Source of the DNA: Albifimbria verrucaria
Lineage: Eukaryota > Ascomycota > Sordariomycetes > Hypocreales > Stachybotryaceae
Direction of reading: 5' to 3'
DNA: 64,000 nucleotides
Assembly: GCA_020081605.1 (NCBI GenBank)
Contig: JAHREC010000049.1
Coordinates: 868,001-932,000 of the forward strand
Shown one piece after another: positions 9,640 through 22,296 of this stretch (position 1 is its first letter; every line of letters starts with the position of its first letter). The notes under the pieces were generated by a model, which worked only from the letters and a program-made list of their open reading frames with translations, did no database searches and had not been told where the DNA came from. Both the position numbers and the translations under genes were made by a program.

Positions 9640-11700
9640 TTACCTATCGAAACCAGATATGATACGGGAAGTATTCTCATCGAGCGGTTCAGACACTTGG
9701 TCAGTGTCTATGATACTGCTGAAGTCGAACAAAACACCATCAAATAAACCAAAGTCGAAATCCATATCAAGATTCTGTCCGCCGCCACCATTACCTTGTA
9801 TCTGGAATCCTTCGAGGCCGGAGTTGCTCATCACCCTTGTGGGGATAGAGCTACTTGGAGTTAACTCCTCCAAGATGTCGATTTTTTCTTCTGTGCTTGA
9901 GCTCGATTCTGTCGGCGGCTTCGAACTTCGCATTCTGTAAAGCTTGAAGAGTTGTAGTTGAGTGTCCCGTACAATGTCTATGATTTGGCGCTTTAGTGCT
10001 GCAAGCTCGTCTTGTGGGTTCAGCTCTCCATCAATTCGCGTCTGCAGCTCCTGCAGTACTTGGGGAGGCAATTCGGCTATTAGAAACTGCTCGTACTTGA
10101 GAAACTCGGAGTCGACAGCGTCTGAGTGTCTGGTGTTCTCGTCCTCGTCGTAATCATAGTCTGCACAAAAATATCTGTGAGCATGTCTCGGATGAACTCC
10201 ATCTATCAGAAGAACTGCACACTATGTGTTTTACATAATGGAAATACAGATACGCACAAGGACTAGGTATTCTGTCTACATCAGTAGATGGAAATAACGT
10301 AAGATATATCTCCCGCCATCGATCCGCTTCTGAACTATGCTTCTGCATATGCTTGCGGCTTCGTAGAATTTTCTCTGTGGAGGAGTCGATGCCCTCTACT
10401 TTCGGCTTCTGGCGTTTCTGACAAAGCGTCTCAGCAGTTAGATGTTCCGACTGCGCTCTCCCAGTGTCAAATATCTCATGGCACCGAGGGCAGCTGATCG
10501 GCAACAAATGACTTCTATACAAATGCTCCCTACATTGGAGGATCAGAAAGCTGGTGGATAGTACTGCGAAGATTCCCTCACTTACTTGAGTCGATGTGTG
10601 GTTGCCCATCCTGGACCTGGACAGGAGCGCATTTGTCGGAAACGCAAAGAATTATGCTTGAAAAATGGGCAGGCGAATTTTCTTTGAGGTACAAAATCAT
10701 TACCTACCAGCTTTCGGCGCCTGGAATTCCTTTCCTCTGGTGACTCTTCGTCATCCTCACGCCTCTCAGGGCGCCCTCTCTTGATAGAGCACACATTCGC
10801 TCTGTATTTTGAATGTTCACCTGATGCCACAGTGTTTGGCCCCTTTCCAGTATTGTCCGTGCTGTTTCCAGGGTTCTCATATTGTGTCGCTCTTCTGAAA
10901 TGCTCAATACTTGATAACTTTTGCCATAAATACCAATAGCCAATAAGGGAGTAGAGATAATTCATTATTTGTGCCATAACTTTTCTTCGCTCCTGATTGT
11001 TCCTCTCCGGAGCTTCACGGGGTTCTGGAAGAGTTCCAGAAGAGCACGGATCCGTTTGATGCTGCCAAAGTGTGCGTCTTGAAGCAGAAAGCGAATTCTT
11101 TTCACGGTTCTCGGATAAGGATTGATGTTCTATGGTGGCACGTCGTGACAAAGTTGATACGGAGGCATAAGGCTCAACTGATGGCAGTGATGGTCTAGTA
11201 TCGATGCTCAAGGACTTCAGATACTCTTTCTCAATTTTCTCTCGTTCCATATATGCTCTGATATTTCTTTCTTTCTTTTCTCTAGCTCTTCTGTTTTGGA
11301 ACCAGTTCTAGAAATACATTAGTCAAGGGAAGGGACTGTCTTAGGAGGGACTCACATTGATTCTCACATGGTCCACACTTAATTGTTCTGCGAGCTCGCG
11401 TTTGCGATTAGTATTTGGTTTTTGGTTTTGACGGAATTCGCTTTCTAATTTCTCGACTTCGCATTCACTAAACCTAGGCCTTGGTTTGTTAGCGTGGTTC
11501 TGAATAATCGAATGACTACGCCCAGAATGAAGGGAAGATATAGTGGAAACTTGATAGGACTCTGTATACTTGCGCATATCCGGACTAGATGTCAAATGCC
11601 TTGCAGTTTCTGAGTCTACCACATGTCGGCTAGTCATTTCCTTGTTGTTATTGCTGGGTCTGAGAGAAGAATAGCCTGAAGTATGCTGGCTCTGTTCCAC
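9640..11700 (-). CDS. Homeodomain plus C2H2 zinc-finger transcription factor
   Basis: Minus-strand exons 11700-11356, 11307-10586, 10529-10258 and 10160-9640; introns 11308-11355, 10530-10585 and 10161-10257 have good GT-AG ends and restore family sequence across each junction. A homeodomain lies about residues 75-135 (RFSECEVEKLESEF, then helix 3 WFQNRRAREKKER, with the W-F-N-R residues that contact DNA). Further on is a fungal C2H2-type region: FACPFFKHNSLRF, SCPGPGW, HRLKEHLYRSH, and CPRCHEIF with later H and C ligands. The tail is acidic. Expected to be a nuclear DNA-binding regulator. The 5' end is open: the frame begins with GTG at 11700, and a CTAAC followed by AAAG near 11739-11765 suggests an upstream exon with the real ATG. 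No frameshift is needed. Confidence 0.8.
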
Positions 11701-11744
11701 GCCGAGGATTGTGTCGATTGTAAATGCATGGCTCAGACTTTTAT

Positions 11745-13540
11745 GGATCTTTAATTCCCCAAACGTTAGTCAAACCGTTTCCAGCTATATCAGGTGGCAT
11801 CGCCAACTTGCATGCAATGCGGCATCATTATCCACACTATTTTGTACAGCCAACATCGTGGCAAACGAGATTTGGTTATATGGCAATTCTGTTGGTATTA
11901 AATTATTGGCAATAAATGACTCAAAGAAATGAGATGTACTGTACCAGCTGGGAGTAGAGAGTTAAATAAATGAGCGAGCTGTCTATCGCAGCATAAGCAC
12001 TAGGTCAATTTCGAGGTTGTGCGCATTTGCGCACAACTTCGTACATGTCCATGGGCAAGGCGGGGATCTGCCTGGAAACGCCACACACTCTATACACCAT
12101 ATAATCGACGGCGCTAATTTGCTCATTCGTTGAAATGCCTTTATCGAGTTATGCGGGCAAAGGACTGTCGCAAGCGTATCGATCACTGCCATCCTGAGGT
12201 GACATTCCCGTCTGCACATTCTCATTTAAAATGTCCCCTGCCATAACTCCGGGTGTCATTACAAAACATGTGATAGTCGACCTACAAAAGACTCCGAAGC
12301 AGAATAGTAGCAGTGGCCAACGGGCTCCTCGTGTAGCTTCGTTACGATTGCTGAGCGATTCTGTAGAGGCTCGTCGAAGGAGGCCGGATGGAGCATCTCT
12401 GCCAAGAATCATAGATGTGATTACCTATTTCACCCTGGTACTGAATGAAGTGGAAGACTGCCCAAGGAAAGACGTTCCAGGTTTAATACGTTGGAAACTG
12501 ACAAGGCCAGGGAGTGATTAGGGCATGTGGTACGATAGTGTTTAATACTCTATACTGTGCTGTTTGGGTGTAGTCGGCATTGATAACAACAAATGGACGC
12601 TAAATTAAGCAGAGGCAATATACCAACCAAGGCTAGAACTACAACCAGGACAAGTAGCCGACTCATTGTTTCGCCCATGACTCTCTAATCGGGTAAATAC
12701 AATGACATTGATTGACTGCTGCAGTCCACAAAGGCACGCTCGGACGTTGCTGAATCAAGCCACTGGCTGCAATGGTGCAAGCGATGCCTGAGTAGCTTGA
12801 GCCATCGGGCTATTTTCTTAAAAAAAAAAAAAAAAAAGAAGACTGCGGGTCTGAGAGCTCTGGCAGGAGATCACCTGTTGAAACAGGAAAATCATCAAAC
12901 AATACAAGGACACACTTTTGCAATGACCCAGATCAAAGGCTTATCTTGGCAGTAAAACCCCTAATATTCATCGATTCTTTTTCTTACTCATCGCTACTTG
13001 CGGTCTCTATTTCATGCATTGCTGCCCACTTGACGGTAAGGCACTGCACGCTCTACGACCCGCTTCGGGCAGTGTCGTCGGCAGATGCCGGCTTTCTGTG
13101 GAGAAGTGTAGACCTAGCCCGGTCTAGAGAGGAGGGCCGTAACGGTGAGAGCTTATGGAGGGTATGGGGCCAAAGTTAGACTCATTGAGACTGAACAAGG
13201 GCGTTTCGTGCCTAACCCATGGTCTGTGCCGTACCTCGCTTGGCCTTGTTCCCATGTGGTCGACTAAGGGTTGCTATTTGTAATCCGAAGAAGCGAAGAC
13301 AATAGTCGCAACGCGAGCTTATCCCAGCGCTCCCGCGGTGGGCTAATAGAGGCATCACCAAGTGCAATCTTGATGTTCAGATTCATGGGCTACAGGAAAA
13401 CAGAAACACGTAGTAAAAGGAGCTGTCGTTATCGTGACTCTATAAACGAATACCCACAAACATATCTCCATTGTGGTACATGATATTGTCCTTCCACGTT
13501 CCCGCGATCGCTTCGGGCGCAATGTGGCTTGCAAACTCAA
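11745..13540. other. Intergenic with one weak ORF and a poly-A tract
   Basis: A 96-codon plus-strand ORF at 12231-12521 begins with ATG but shows no domain and overlaps a minus ORF of similar length. A run of 18 A lies at about 12820-12837. No other structure seen. Confidence 0.4.
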
Positions 13541-13549
13541 CGCCAACCA

Positions 13550-14443
13550 TCATGTCTCCTTCGGAGCTTGGGGCCCCATTTGATCTTCAGTTCCTTTCTG
13601 GTTGTTGCTCCATTCCATTCCTTTCATCACATCTTTCAACGCGGCCTCCCTTCTTGTGTTGGAAATCGTGGCTCCCACAAACATATTTCCGTGCCCTATC
13701 TGAATGTGTCCTGAAAAGAGTCCAGTAACGGTTTCCTGGACACCCTCGTCACGCTGCCCGTTTTGTACCATGCTGTGTGGCAGATTCACGTTCATCGTTC
13801 CGTTCTCGCCGTAGTGGAGGTCATTCACGAACGAGGCAGAACGTGTAGCCATGATCCTGCTATTTTCGTGAACGCTCAAGTCGGTTTCTTCGTCGTCTGG
13901 CACGGTGATGTTGCTCTCCGCGTATCCACAAGCAGACTGCGCAGAAGAGATGGAGTCTCCCACCGATGTTGCAACCGATTCGTTGTCTTCGTCGGTGTGA
14001 TTCAACGGCAGAGAGGCAGGGCTATTCGCCATCGGAGTCCGAGAGGTCAAGATCTGGTGCAAGGCCGATGCTTGAACCTGAATCATGCAGAGGCTCAAGG
14101 TGCTCTTTCGTTCTTCGATCGAATCGGACAGAACCTGCCAAGCCTTGGGCAGGAATATGTAGTTGATCGCTTTTCCGATCGGGTGCTTTCGAACGAGTAG
14201 CAACTGCACAGGATTCTCAGCTATGACGACCAAGATCGCGTTGACGGCAGTTTGTATTTCCTTGGTATGCAAAAGTGGGTTTGCCTGTATTGCTTTTGAT
14301 ATGATTGTTAGCTCGGTTAACTGCTTCTCATAGTCTCTGATCTTGCCCCTGCAGCCTCGAAAAGCATGCAGAGCCTGATATATTTTAATAGCAAGCTCGC
14401 ATAACTGAATTGCCGCGGCTACTACTCCCACAACCTCTGCCAT
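13550..14443 (-). CDS. SesA-domain protein with a C-terminal candidate signalling motif
   Basis: Single-exon 297-residue protein, ATG at 14443, intact. Residues 1 to about 150 show the SesA-type pattern: an N-terminal amphipathic stretch (VAAAIQLCELAIKIYQAL), a helix ending IIQ/AIQANPLLHT, and ERKSTLSLCMIQ. The middle is Ser/acidic and probably disordered. Near residues 240-262 is GLFSGHIQIGHGNMFVGAT, a glycine-rich alternating stretch like the short amyloid or pseudo-repeat motifs of NLR-linked fungal proteins, yet different from the motif of the SesA protein at 7-8.4 kb. A short basic tail follows. It lies 1.6 kb from the NACHT-WD40 gene in opposite orientation. Role in incompatibility or cell-death signalling is inference from domain and context. 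Confidence 0.7.
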   Translation of the reverse strand: MAEVVGVVAAAIQLCELAIKIYQALHAFRGCRGKIRDYEKQLTELTIISKAIQANPLLHTKEIQTAVNAILVVIAENPVQLLLVRKHPIGKAINYIFLPKAWQVLSDSIEERKSTLSLCMIQVQASALHQILTSRTPMANSPASLPLNHTDEDNESVATSVGDSISSAQSACGYAESNITVPDDEETDLSVHENSRIMATRSASFVNDLHYGENGTMNVNLPHSMVQNGQRDEGVQETVTGLFSGHIQIGHGNMFVGATISNTRREAALKDVMKGMEWSNNQKGTEDQMGPQAPKET

Positions 14444-14449
14444 GCCAGA

Positions 14450-16012
14450 TGCGGGGTGGGAAATATCTGCGGCGGCTGTGTGGTGGCTGTTTCTGTAGCC
14501 TCACGCTCTCCGTGTCTATTTATCACACAGGCAAAGTGGAAGAAAGAACTCACAGGAGGGATCTGTTTCTGCCTGTCACAAAAATCCTGTTTATGCAAGT
14601 CCAGTTTGGCGAGGCTTAATGCGATCAGAGAGCCTGAACCTCTTCGTCATTAGGGGAAAAGAGGAAACGACAGCATATTCTCAATGGCGGATCCTGCAAC
14701 CTTTTTATCCACACCAAGCGCGTGGCCTACAGAGCCTCTGATGACTTTTACCAATGCTTTCATAGCATTTGGTTGGTGGCAAATCCCTCAAGGCGAGGTC
14801 TTTGAAACCGGTGAACTGTTGTTGGAGCTGGGCCAATTCCCACGGAGTGATTTTTGAGACCGGTCAACCGTTATTTGAGCCGGCCGAGTCATGCATATCC
14901 CTTTCCCGAAATGCAGCTCTTAATATTGTCACACGCTCTCTTCGCCTAATTTCTTGGCAGACTAACAAGATGCAACGACGGCCTGCAAGCCACAATCCAT
15001 GGGAGAACCGGTGAGTCGAGGCCTAAGGGTAAGAGAATAGGGCTTACCACCAGCTTGCCTCACGATGAAGGGAATTTGGCTTGAATGATTGACTAACTGA
15101 GAGAAATGTGGGTTCCTGTGTATACGAAGCGAGTGCAATTGATGTCAGAAAATATACCAGAAACTCTGCCAGACAAGGATGCCTGGGAACTATAAAATTT
15201 TATGGCAAGATTGATTTCAGATCTCATTGAATGCTCGAGCGGCACATCTACATAATAGACCCGTGATATCTTAGTCAACATGTCGATACATAAATAAACT
15301 TAATATCGTTCTGTTGATGCTAGCTACCTTACGTAGATCTTCGTGAAGTCACTAAACGCTGGGATTTCTATCACCAGCCAATTTGCTAGCACTAGCTAAT
15401 GTCATTAATTTTTCTAGTTTTAATTGGATTAGATCCCTATACGGTACCTCAATGTGGCCCTCGCACATTCAATGAGATATATATACATATCCTAATATTT
15501 TTCTATGGAACTTCTAAGAATTTTCTGACTTTTAACGGTTAATCTTCTCAGAGAAAGGTAAGGCCTACGATCTGCGGTCGTCTTTTTCTAGCCCCACCAT
15601 TTGACCAGCTACCGAGGCAGTTCTACTTGGTGAATCGCTCAAACACATGAACTATCTCAAAATTAAACAACAAGATATGGATTGATACAGCCTTCCTCAA
15701 GACCTGCTTCGCTGTGGCTGTGTACGCGGCTCGGCCTGCATGAAAGCCTGACCATACATGTCTCAATAAAAGTTTTCAGGGTTCGATGCTAGAATCATCT
15801 TGACCCCTCACTTTCAACCATTGGATGTCGTATCATAAGCATCAACTTTTTCACGTAGATTTTCATACCCGTTAGTGCAGCACCCGATCCAAGGCAGCAA
15901 AGGCAAAGCTTTACATAGCCGACGAAAGCACATTGGAGGGTCGCCCAGGAACTCGCCAGGAAATTGTATGCCTGTTACTGTTTAACTAGTAACATCTGCC
16001 TGCGACATAGCG
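14450..16012. other. Intergenic between divergent SesA and NLR genes
   Basis: About 1.5 kb serving as 5' flank for both the minus-strand SesA gene and the plus-strand NLR. The right part (15300-15960) is AT-rich. No gene or repeat found. Confidence 0.5.
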
Positions 16013-19000
16013 ATGGCAGAAACATTTGGTCTTATTGTCAATGTCACGACAGCCATTGAACTGTTTGCTAAGATATGCGTGCTGTGCTCTCACTACTGTA
16101 CTGGAGTGAAGAATGCGCCCCACGATGTTCGCCTTCTTCTTAGACAGGCTGATCGGCTTTCGGCTACTTTGACCGACGTTGAACGCTTGCTCAAGGAGCC
16201 CAGTCGCGCAAAATTGGAAAGCTCTTCGAGCATCAAGAGTGGTGTCGACGATTGCCATTCCATTCTGGTTGATCTGGCGGCGCGGTTGGCCAGCGGGCTT
16301 GGTGCCGGGAGAGTAATATGGCCTTTGAAAAAGGCAGAGGTGAGTGAGATCATCACTCGCCTAGAGCAATGCAAAACCAAAATGCTACTAGACCTCGATA
16401 TTGCACAAATGTTTGTTTACTTCAATAACACCCCTAGCACGGCCTCTACTAACAGAAGAGTTCCTAAGGTCAATTCTCACCAACGTCCAACAGGATTTAT
16501 TGTTGTCCAAACTGCCAATTGCAATTGGGGCATCCTCTGATGCAGGTATAGACAGTTTGGATCAGTGGTGTCATAAAGACACACGAGTCGAAGTTCTTGA
16601 ACAGATCTCGAAATGGGCTGATGATCACCATGGCGAATGTGTCTTTTGGCTGAATGGCATGGCAGGCACTGGCAAATCAACTATCGCTCGAACAGTAGCT
16701 AGAGATTTCACTAATAGGGGCCTGTTGGGTGCCAGCTTTTGTTCAAACGAGGCGAAGGTGATCGCACTCGCACCACTCTATTGATCACTACGCTGGCAGC
16801 ACAATTGGTCCGCATGCTTCCAGCGATCGCACCACACGTCCAAGCTGCGATTGAGAAGGATCCTCTTATTCATGAAGCAGCATTAAAAACACAATTTGAG
16901 ACTCTCGTTGTGGGACCCTTGAAGGCTGTATGTGCTCCTCAGCCAAGCCTTCCGCCCAGAGTAATAATACTTGACGCAATCGACGAGTGTCATGGAGAGG
17001 ATAAGCAGAGGCTTATAATCGACCTATTCACACAGACGGAAAATGATTTACGAGGCATTTTGAAAGTTTTCATAACCAGTCGGCCCGAATTACCTATTCG
17101 ACTAGGTTTTCATTGTGGTCAGCATCAAGTATTAGTTCTTCATCAGATCCCGGAACCCATCATCGCTCGCGACATCTCAATATTCCTAGAATGGAGTCTT
17201 GGCAAGACCCGAGATGACTATAACCATTCTGTTGCCGCCAATAGACGTCTACCAGAAGACTGGCCGGGTTCCGCAGATACTCAGAAACTTGTTAGCATGG
17301 CTATTCCACTTTTCATCTTCGCCGCAACTATATTCCGCTTTATCAATGATCGAAGACTTGGCAGCCCCAAGGACCAGTTGCCCAAGATATTGAGGCTTCA
17401 CACAAGTTTGGGTTCAAAATTAAGTGCGACTTACGTGCCGGTCTTGGAACGGCTATTGGAAGGGTTGTCGCGGGTAGAGTCAATCGGACTTGTCGACAAG
17501 TTCAAGCGCATCGTTGGGCCCATCGTCCTTCTTGCCAACCCTCTTTCAACGTCATCTCTGGGTCACCTTCTGAAAATAACTGCAGAAGCTATTGAAGACC
17601 ATCTTGATTTGCTTCATTCGGTCTTACTTGTCCCATCAGACTCCATTACGCCTGTGCGTCTTATTCACTCGTCCTTTCGTGATTTCCTCACAGACAGCAG
17701 TAGGAAGGTCGAAAACGAGGAGGCTATTTTCTACGTTGATGAGTCCGCTACACATTCACAGCTCTATATTCAGTGTCTTCATCTTCTATCAGCCGGTAAT
17801 AACCTAAAGGAGGATTTGTGCAATCTGGGTCTGCCAGGGACACTCCGTTCTGAAATTGACCAATCAATCATCAACAGCCATTTGAAGCCAGAGATCCAAT
17901 ATTCGTGCAGATACTGGGTATATCATCTTAAACTTAGCGGAAAAACTATCCAAGATCATGGACCGAGTCATATGTTCTTGCAAAAGCATGCTCTGCATTG
18001 GCTCGAAGCTTTAGCGCTCTTAGGACGGGCGTCAGAGATCATCGCTTTAGTGGATGACCTCCTAACGTCAGTTGATGCTGGCAGTGGCAGTGAGCTCAAA
18101 GCCTTTCTTGGAAATATGAGACATTTTATTGTTGCCTACCATTTGGTGATTGACGAGGCGCCACTACAGACCTATGTAGTCCTCGCCTTCATGCCAGACA
18201 ACAGCTTGCTAAGGCAACTTCACAGCGGTGTATATCCCTGGTCCATTGAGATGCCCTTTAACGAAAATAAAGAGTGGATTGATTATTCGAAATTTTGTCG
18301 TGGACAATGGGGCAAAGTTCACTCATTAGCCTTTTCTCCTGATGGCCAAACAATTGCTGCAGCAACGAAACTCAACACTGTCGGATTATGGAATGCAAGA
18401 AACGGTTGCTTTATTTTTAGCTTTAAGGAACATCTCAGTCCTGTTCGTTCAGTAGAATTCTCACCGTGTGGGGAATTGATCGCATCAGGTAGCTCAGATG
18501 GAGTCATTAAGGTATGGAGAATCTCTACCGGAAAATGCACCTTATCATTTGCCGCTGCACATACTACTATCATAGCGGTAGCGTTTTCACCCGAGGGTGA
18601 CAAACTTGTATCTGGGTCACTAGATATGAAAGTGAAGGTCTGGGATTTACATGCGAGCAACCTCATAGCAGAACATAAGGATGTTCGTTTATCGGTAGCC
18701 ATGTTGTGGCTCAAAGGAAACTGTTTCGCTCACAACATGGAGGATGGAACACGCAAGTGGTGGGAAGATTCAGTCCCATCATCCATAACTTCAGGAAGCA
18801 CTTTTGCGATCAGTCCGAACACGACTCGAACAATATTCGCATACGCGGGAGAAGATAGTACCATAATCATTGTCAATGGTACTGCGGAGGGAGACATTAA
18901 AGAATTTCACTACGGCTCTGTTCAGGCTTTAATACTACTCGAATACTCGCCCGACGGTCGCTTACTACTATCCGCATTATATGGTGGCATCATAAACTTA

Positions 19001-20056
19001 TGGGATGGAGCAACTGGTTCGATTCGTGCTACCCTATCATCCCAGGTGCTGTCTGGGCAAATCAATCGTATAGCCGCATTTTCACCAAACGGGCATGAGC
19101 TTGCCGTCGCTTACCATGACTCGGTACGAATTTATGACGTTGAATGTCTCATTGAAACCAGTGCTGCAACATCTGAACTTGTGGATAGCACACTATCTTT
19201 CATTCGGAAGGTATGTCTATCATCTGATAGAAGCAAGCTCGCGTCGTACTCGAAAGACGGCAGAGTGCGTCTCTGGGAGCTATCCACATCAAGGCTAATT
19301 GCAGAATGGTGGATATATAAAGAGCATTATTATGTGGTGGACTGTGTTGTTGCATTTTCGGGCGATTGCAGCAAATTTGCTGCGATAATGTTCGATTTGA
19401 GTGATAAAGTTTCAGTCTGGGATGTGCAAACTGGTCAGAGGGTACTAGTGGAACTGACACATGATGGTGCAATCTCTGCGCTTGCACTTTCAGAGGACGG
19501 GAGTACACTAGCAGCCGCCTCGAAGAATAGCATTGATATTTGGAATGTATCGACAAGATATCATAGATGTAAGGTTACCATAGGAGATATGCCAGCTTCT
19601 GCCGTATCATTGTCACCGGATGGCAGTAGACTCGCTGCAGTATGCTACTCCCGTGGTGTTTGTTCACAGAACAGTATAAGAATCTGGGACGCTACATCAG
19701 GATACAAGTTAGGCCGGCTGCAAACGCAATGGTCGATCCATAATCTGAGTTTCGATGCATTTAATGATTACAAGGATACGACTCGAGGTTCTTTTGGGAT
19801 TACGGTAAATAACCGTAGAGGCATCATTTACAATTTGACAACCACATTATCTGGTACATCGCCAGAATCATCTTCAAGGGAGGGGTTGGAATTGTGTGAC
19901 TCAAGATGGATTACTTGGAATTCTAGGAGAATAATATGTCTGCCACCAGCTTATTATCCTGGAGATTGGGACAGTAAACAATCGAGCTTGGTTATCGGGT
20001 GCAAGTCTGGCCAGGTAGTTATTGTCAGACTAGTACATAGGATTAACATGCCATAA
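16013..20056 (+). CDS. NACHT-WD40 STAND (NLR-like) receptor, frame broken once
   Basis: Exon 1 is 16013-16410; a 58-bp intron (16411-16468, GTTTGT donor, TACTAAC branch, CTAAG acceptor) joins exon 2. N-terminal about 130 residues are the helical domain typical of fungal STAND proteins (HeLo-like/Fungal_N type, starting MAETFGLIVNV). Then comes a NACHT NTPase with Walker A GMAGTGKST, Walker B-like VIILDAIDECHG, and sensor TSRPELP. From about 18290 a C-terminal beta-propeller of divergent WD repeats follows (SPDGQTIAAAT..VGLWN, SPCGELIASGSSDGVIKVW and others), many degenerate. At about 16737-16740 the frame drops one base within TTTT; family sequence (GASF then FKRGEGDR) continues only after shifting. 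Total about 1,330 residues if continuous. Known role of the family: non-self or pathogen sensing leading to programmed cell death. Whether the shift is real is uncertain, because similar one-base losses occur across the window. Confidence 0.85.
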
Positions 20057-22290
20057 AAGAACCAATATGATACTGGCAACTAAATTAGTCATACGTTTAC
20101 TTCTGCTGCTTCTATTCTGTTAGCGAGTATGGTTTTCTTTTGAGATTTTCACTAAATCATCGCCCCGGTATTAGTCATGATGGATTTTGCTTTACATCAT
20201 TACGCCCTAATATTGTAGCTATCTTTGAGATAGTAGGTCTCCAAGAGTAGTTCTTTTTCTAGAGAGTTAAGCTACCTTATTTGAGTACTTATGTTAGATT
20301 GGGTCTATAATTCTGCAGCTAGGCTCAGTATTTTGGCGTTCGCTATCTTCGAACTGGGATGCATGGCATATTCAGTCTGGGTAATGTCGCATTTATTCCA
20401 CTGATCCACTCAAGGTAAATAGTAGCGTCTACATTAATTAAGCCCTAAAGTCTATCTCATCAACAAACCACAGAAGGTCCTTCCCTGTTGCTGAATATAG
20501 GCAAAGATATTTAATAAGCTCTGGCATGACCATAGCGATTTCCGCAACCGTAGCGAATTATCCCCCAACAAGTCAACGATTCCGAGATTGAGGGTCAATC
20601 AATGCCATGATGCAGCCTTATGGAAGGTTTGTTCTGTTCCAGCTGTACAGCTAAGTTGTCTCTTGTAGGGGCCTGGTCACATACCCTAACAAGCCCTTGA
20701 AGGCTCAACGCTATACAGAAGAGTGATTATGCTAACACCCATACATAATAACTCTGTATTTTTGTTGAACCTGGATTCATGCTCTTAAAATTCAATTAGT
20801 CTAGAATAAAAACCCACATTGCACTGATGTAAAGCTCAGATACGCATCTCATCGTGCTTTACAGTCCCATGAGATATTGATCTGGACCACTGGAAATTGG
20901 CATTTGTTAACCAACGTATTGAACTTAAAGTTTCGAAGAATAGCAGAAGCTCCTCCATAATGATGTGCTGACATATTTTATTGGTTTATGGAACAGGACA
21001 TGCGTGGCAATCGATCAGGTAGTATGCATTCCATTAGCAATATCCCATCGGTATTTCTGTCTTGTTCGGGTGCCTTAATCTGAACTTTATCGGCACGTAT
21101 CCCATCCCAATGCTGCCTGGGCACTCTGGCCTGCAGTCAAGTGCGATGAAACGTTTCCTAGTATTGTCATGGTGTAATCACTCGACAGCGTCTGAATACT
21201 CGAGTACTCTGGGAGCCACCCTTCGTGCGTCCAGGTTTTCGCTATAATCTTCAGCAAATATGCTATCCTGCTTTATTGATAAGCTATTAATCTCCTTTAG
21301 TCTCTGGATCAGTGGGTAGAGGCACTCTTTTCCTTTATTACTTTTGAAACAACCCCGACATATCTAAGCGGCGAAAGGCCCCTCCATAGCCCCAAGAGCC
21401 TTGAAATGTTAGACCTCCATAGCATTTGAACCTCTCCTCGCCATGACCAAGGTTTTAGCAGTCACAGCCTATCTTGCGTGTGAATCGCTTGTAATAAATA
21501 GGATATAGAAACTCCGTTGGATTCCTGGAGAACACAGAGGTTTTATAGTAAGAATGATTTCAAATATCACGCAATCAGCTATTTCCTTCACGCTGCATTA
21601 AATCCTCAAAGAGCGTGATTAGCACATAGACAAACATCAAAGGCCATTTCTGTGCCGTAACTGCGGCTATCTTCGAGAAGCACAACGCGAAAATCAACAG
21701 CGAGAGTTTGATGCATGCCAGATTCATTAATCCCGTATTTTTAGTTTAATATCGGAGATTTTTTAAGCTAAGAACTGGAGCTTTTATCTCAAGGCAGTAA
21801 CTGGCTAAGGTTCTGAGCTCCTTGGACCCTCAAAGAAGCGGATATTTTCTCTGCTGAAGATTATCCCTTGATGGAGAAGTTATTCGGTTGTTCGGATTGG
21901 GGGCGTCATTCCTAACCAACTCTTCTTTTACCCAATGCAACCCATGCGAGACTATCAGTTTCGCCTGTATAAAGGCTACTCACACTTATCGCCACGTGAA
22001 GGCCAGTCTCATGATAAGCTTCCTCCTCTTTCTACATGGCCGACCAGAACCAATGTATTCCTTTACCCTTCATTCTAACCCAATGGCAATTCACGAAGAA
22101 CATGAGCAGGGCGTCTCTGCGCCACCACCCGACAATTGGGGGCTTACCACATCATGAACCGGATAACTTCAAATACGGACAGGGTTTCCGCTTTGCGAGC
22201 AGGGCAATAATATGCCGCCACCCGAAAGTTCCAAAGTTGGGGCTTACCACAAGCAATCGGTCCACCACTGCCAAGTCATAGCCGGTTGTT
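20057..22290. other. AT-rich, gene-free region
   Basis: About 2.2 kb without a credible ORF, AT-rich, between the NLR and the trypsin-like gene. A short direct repeat TTGGGGCTTACCAC/TTGGGGGCTTACCAC occurs at about 22136-22150 and 22233-22246. No transposase or reverse transcriptase remnants were recognised. Confidence 0.5.
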
Positions 22291-22296
22291 GCCCTC

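Noticed and set aside
16441..16468. Alternative reading of the NLR exon 1/2 border as a frameshift
   Set aside because: A 58-bp intron with TACTAAC branch site and correct phase explains the frame change fully.
16737..16745. Programmed ribosomal frameshift in the NLR
   Set aside because: The site does not fit a slippery heptamer and one-base losses of the same kind occur in many unrelated genes here.
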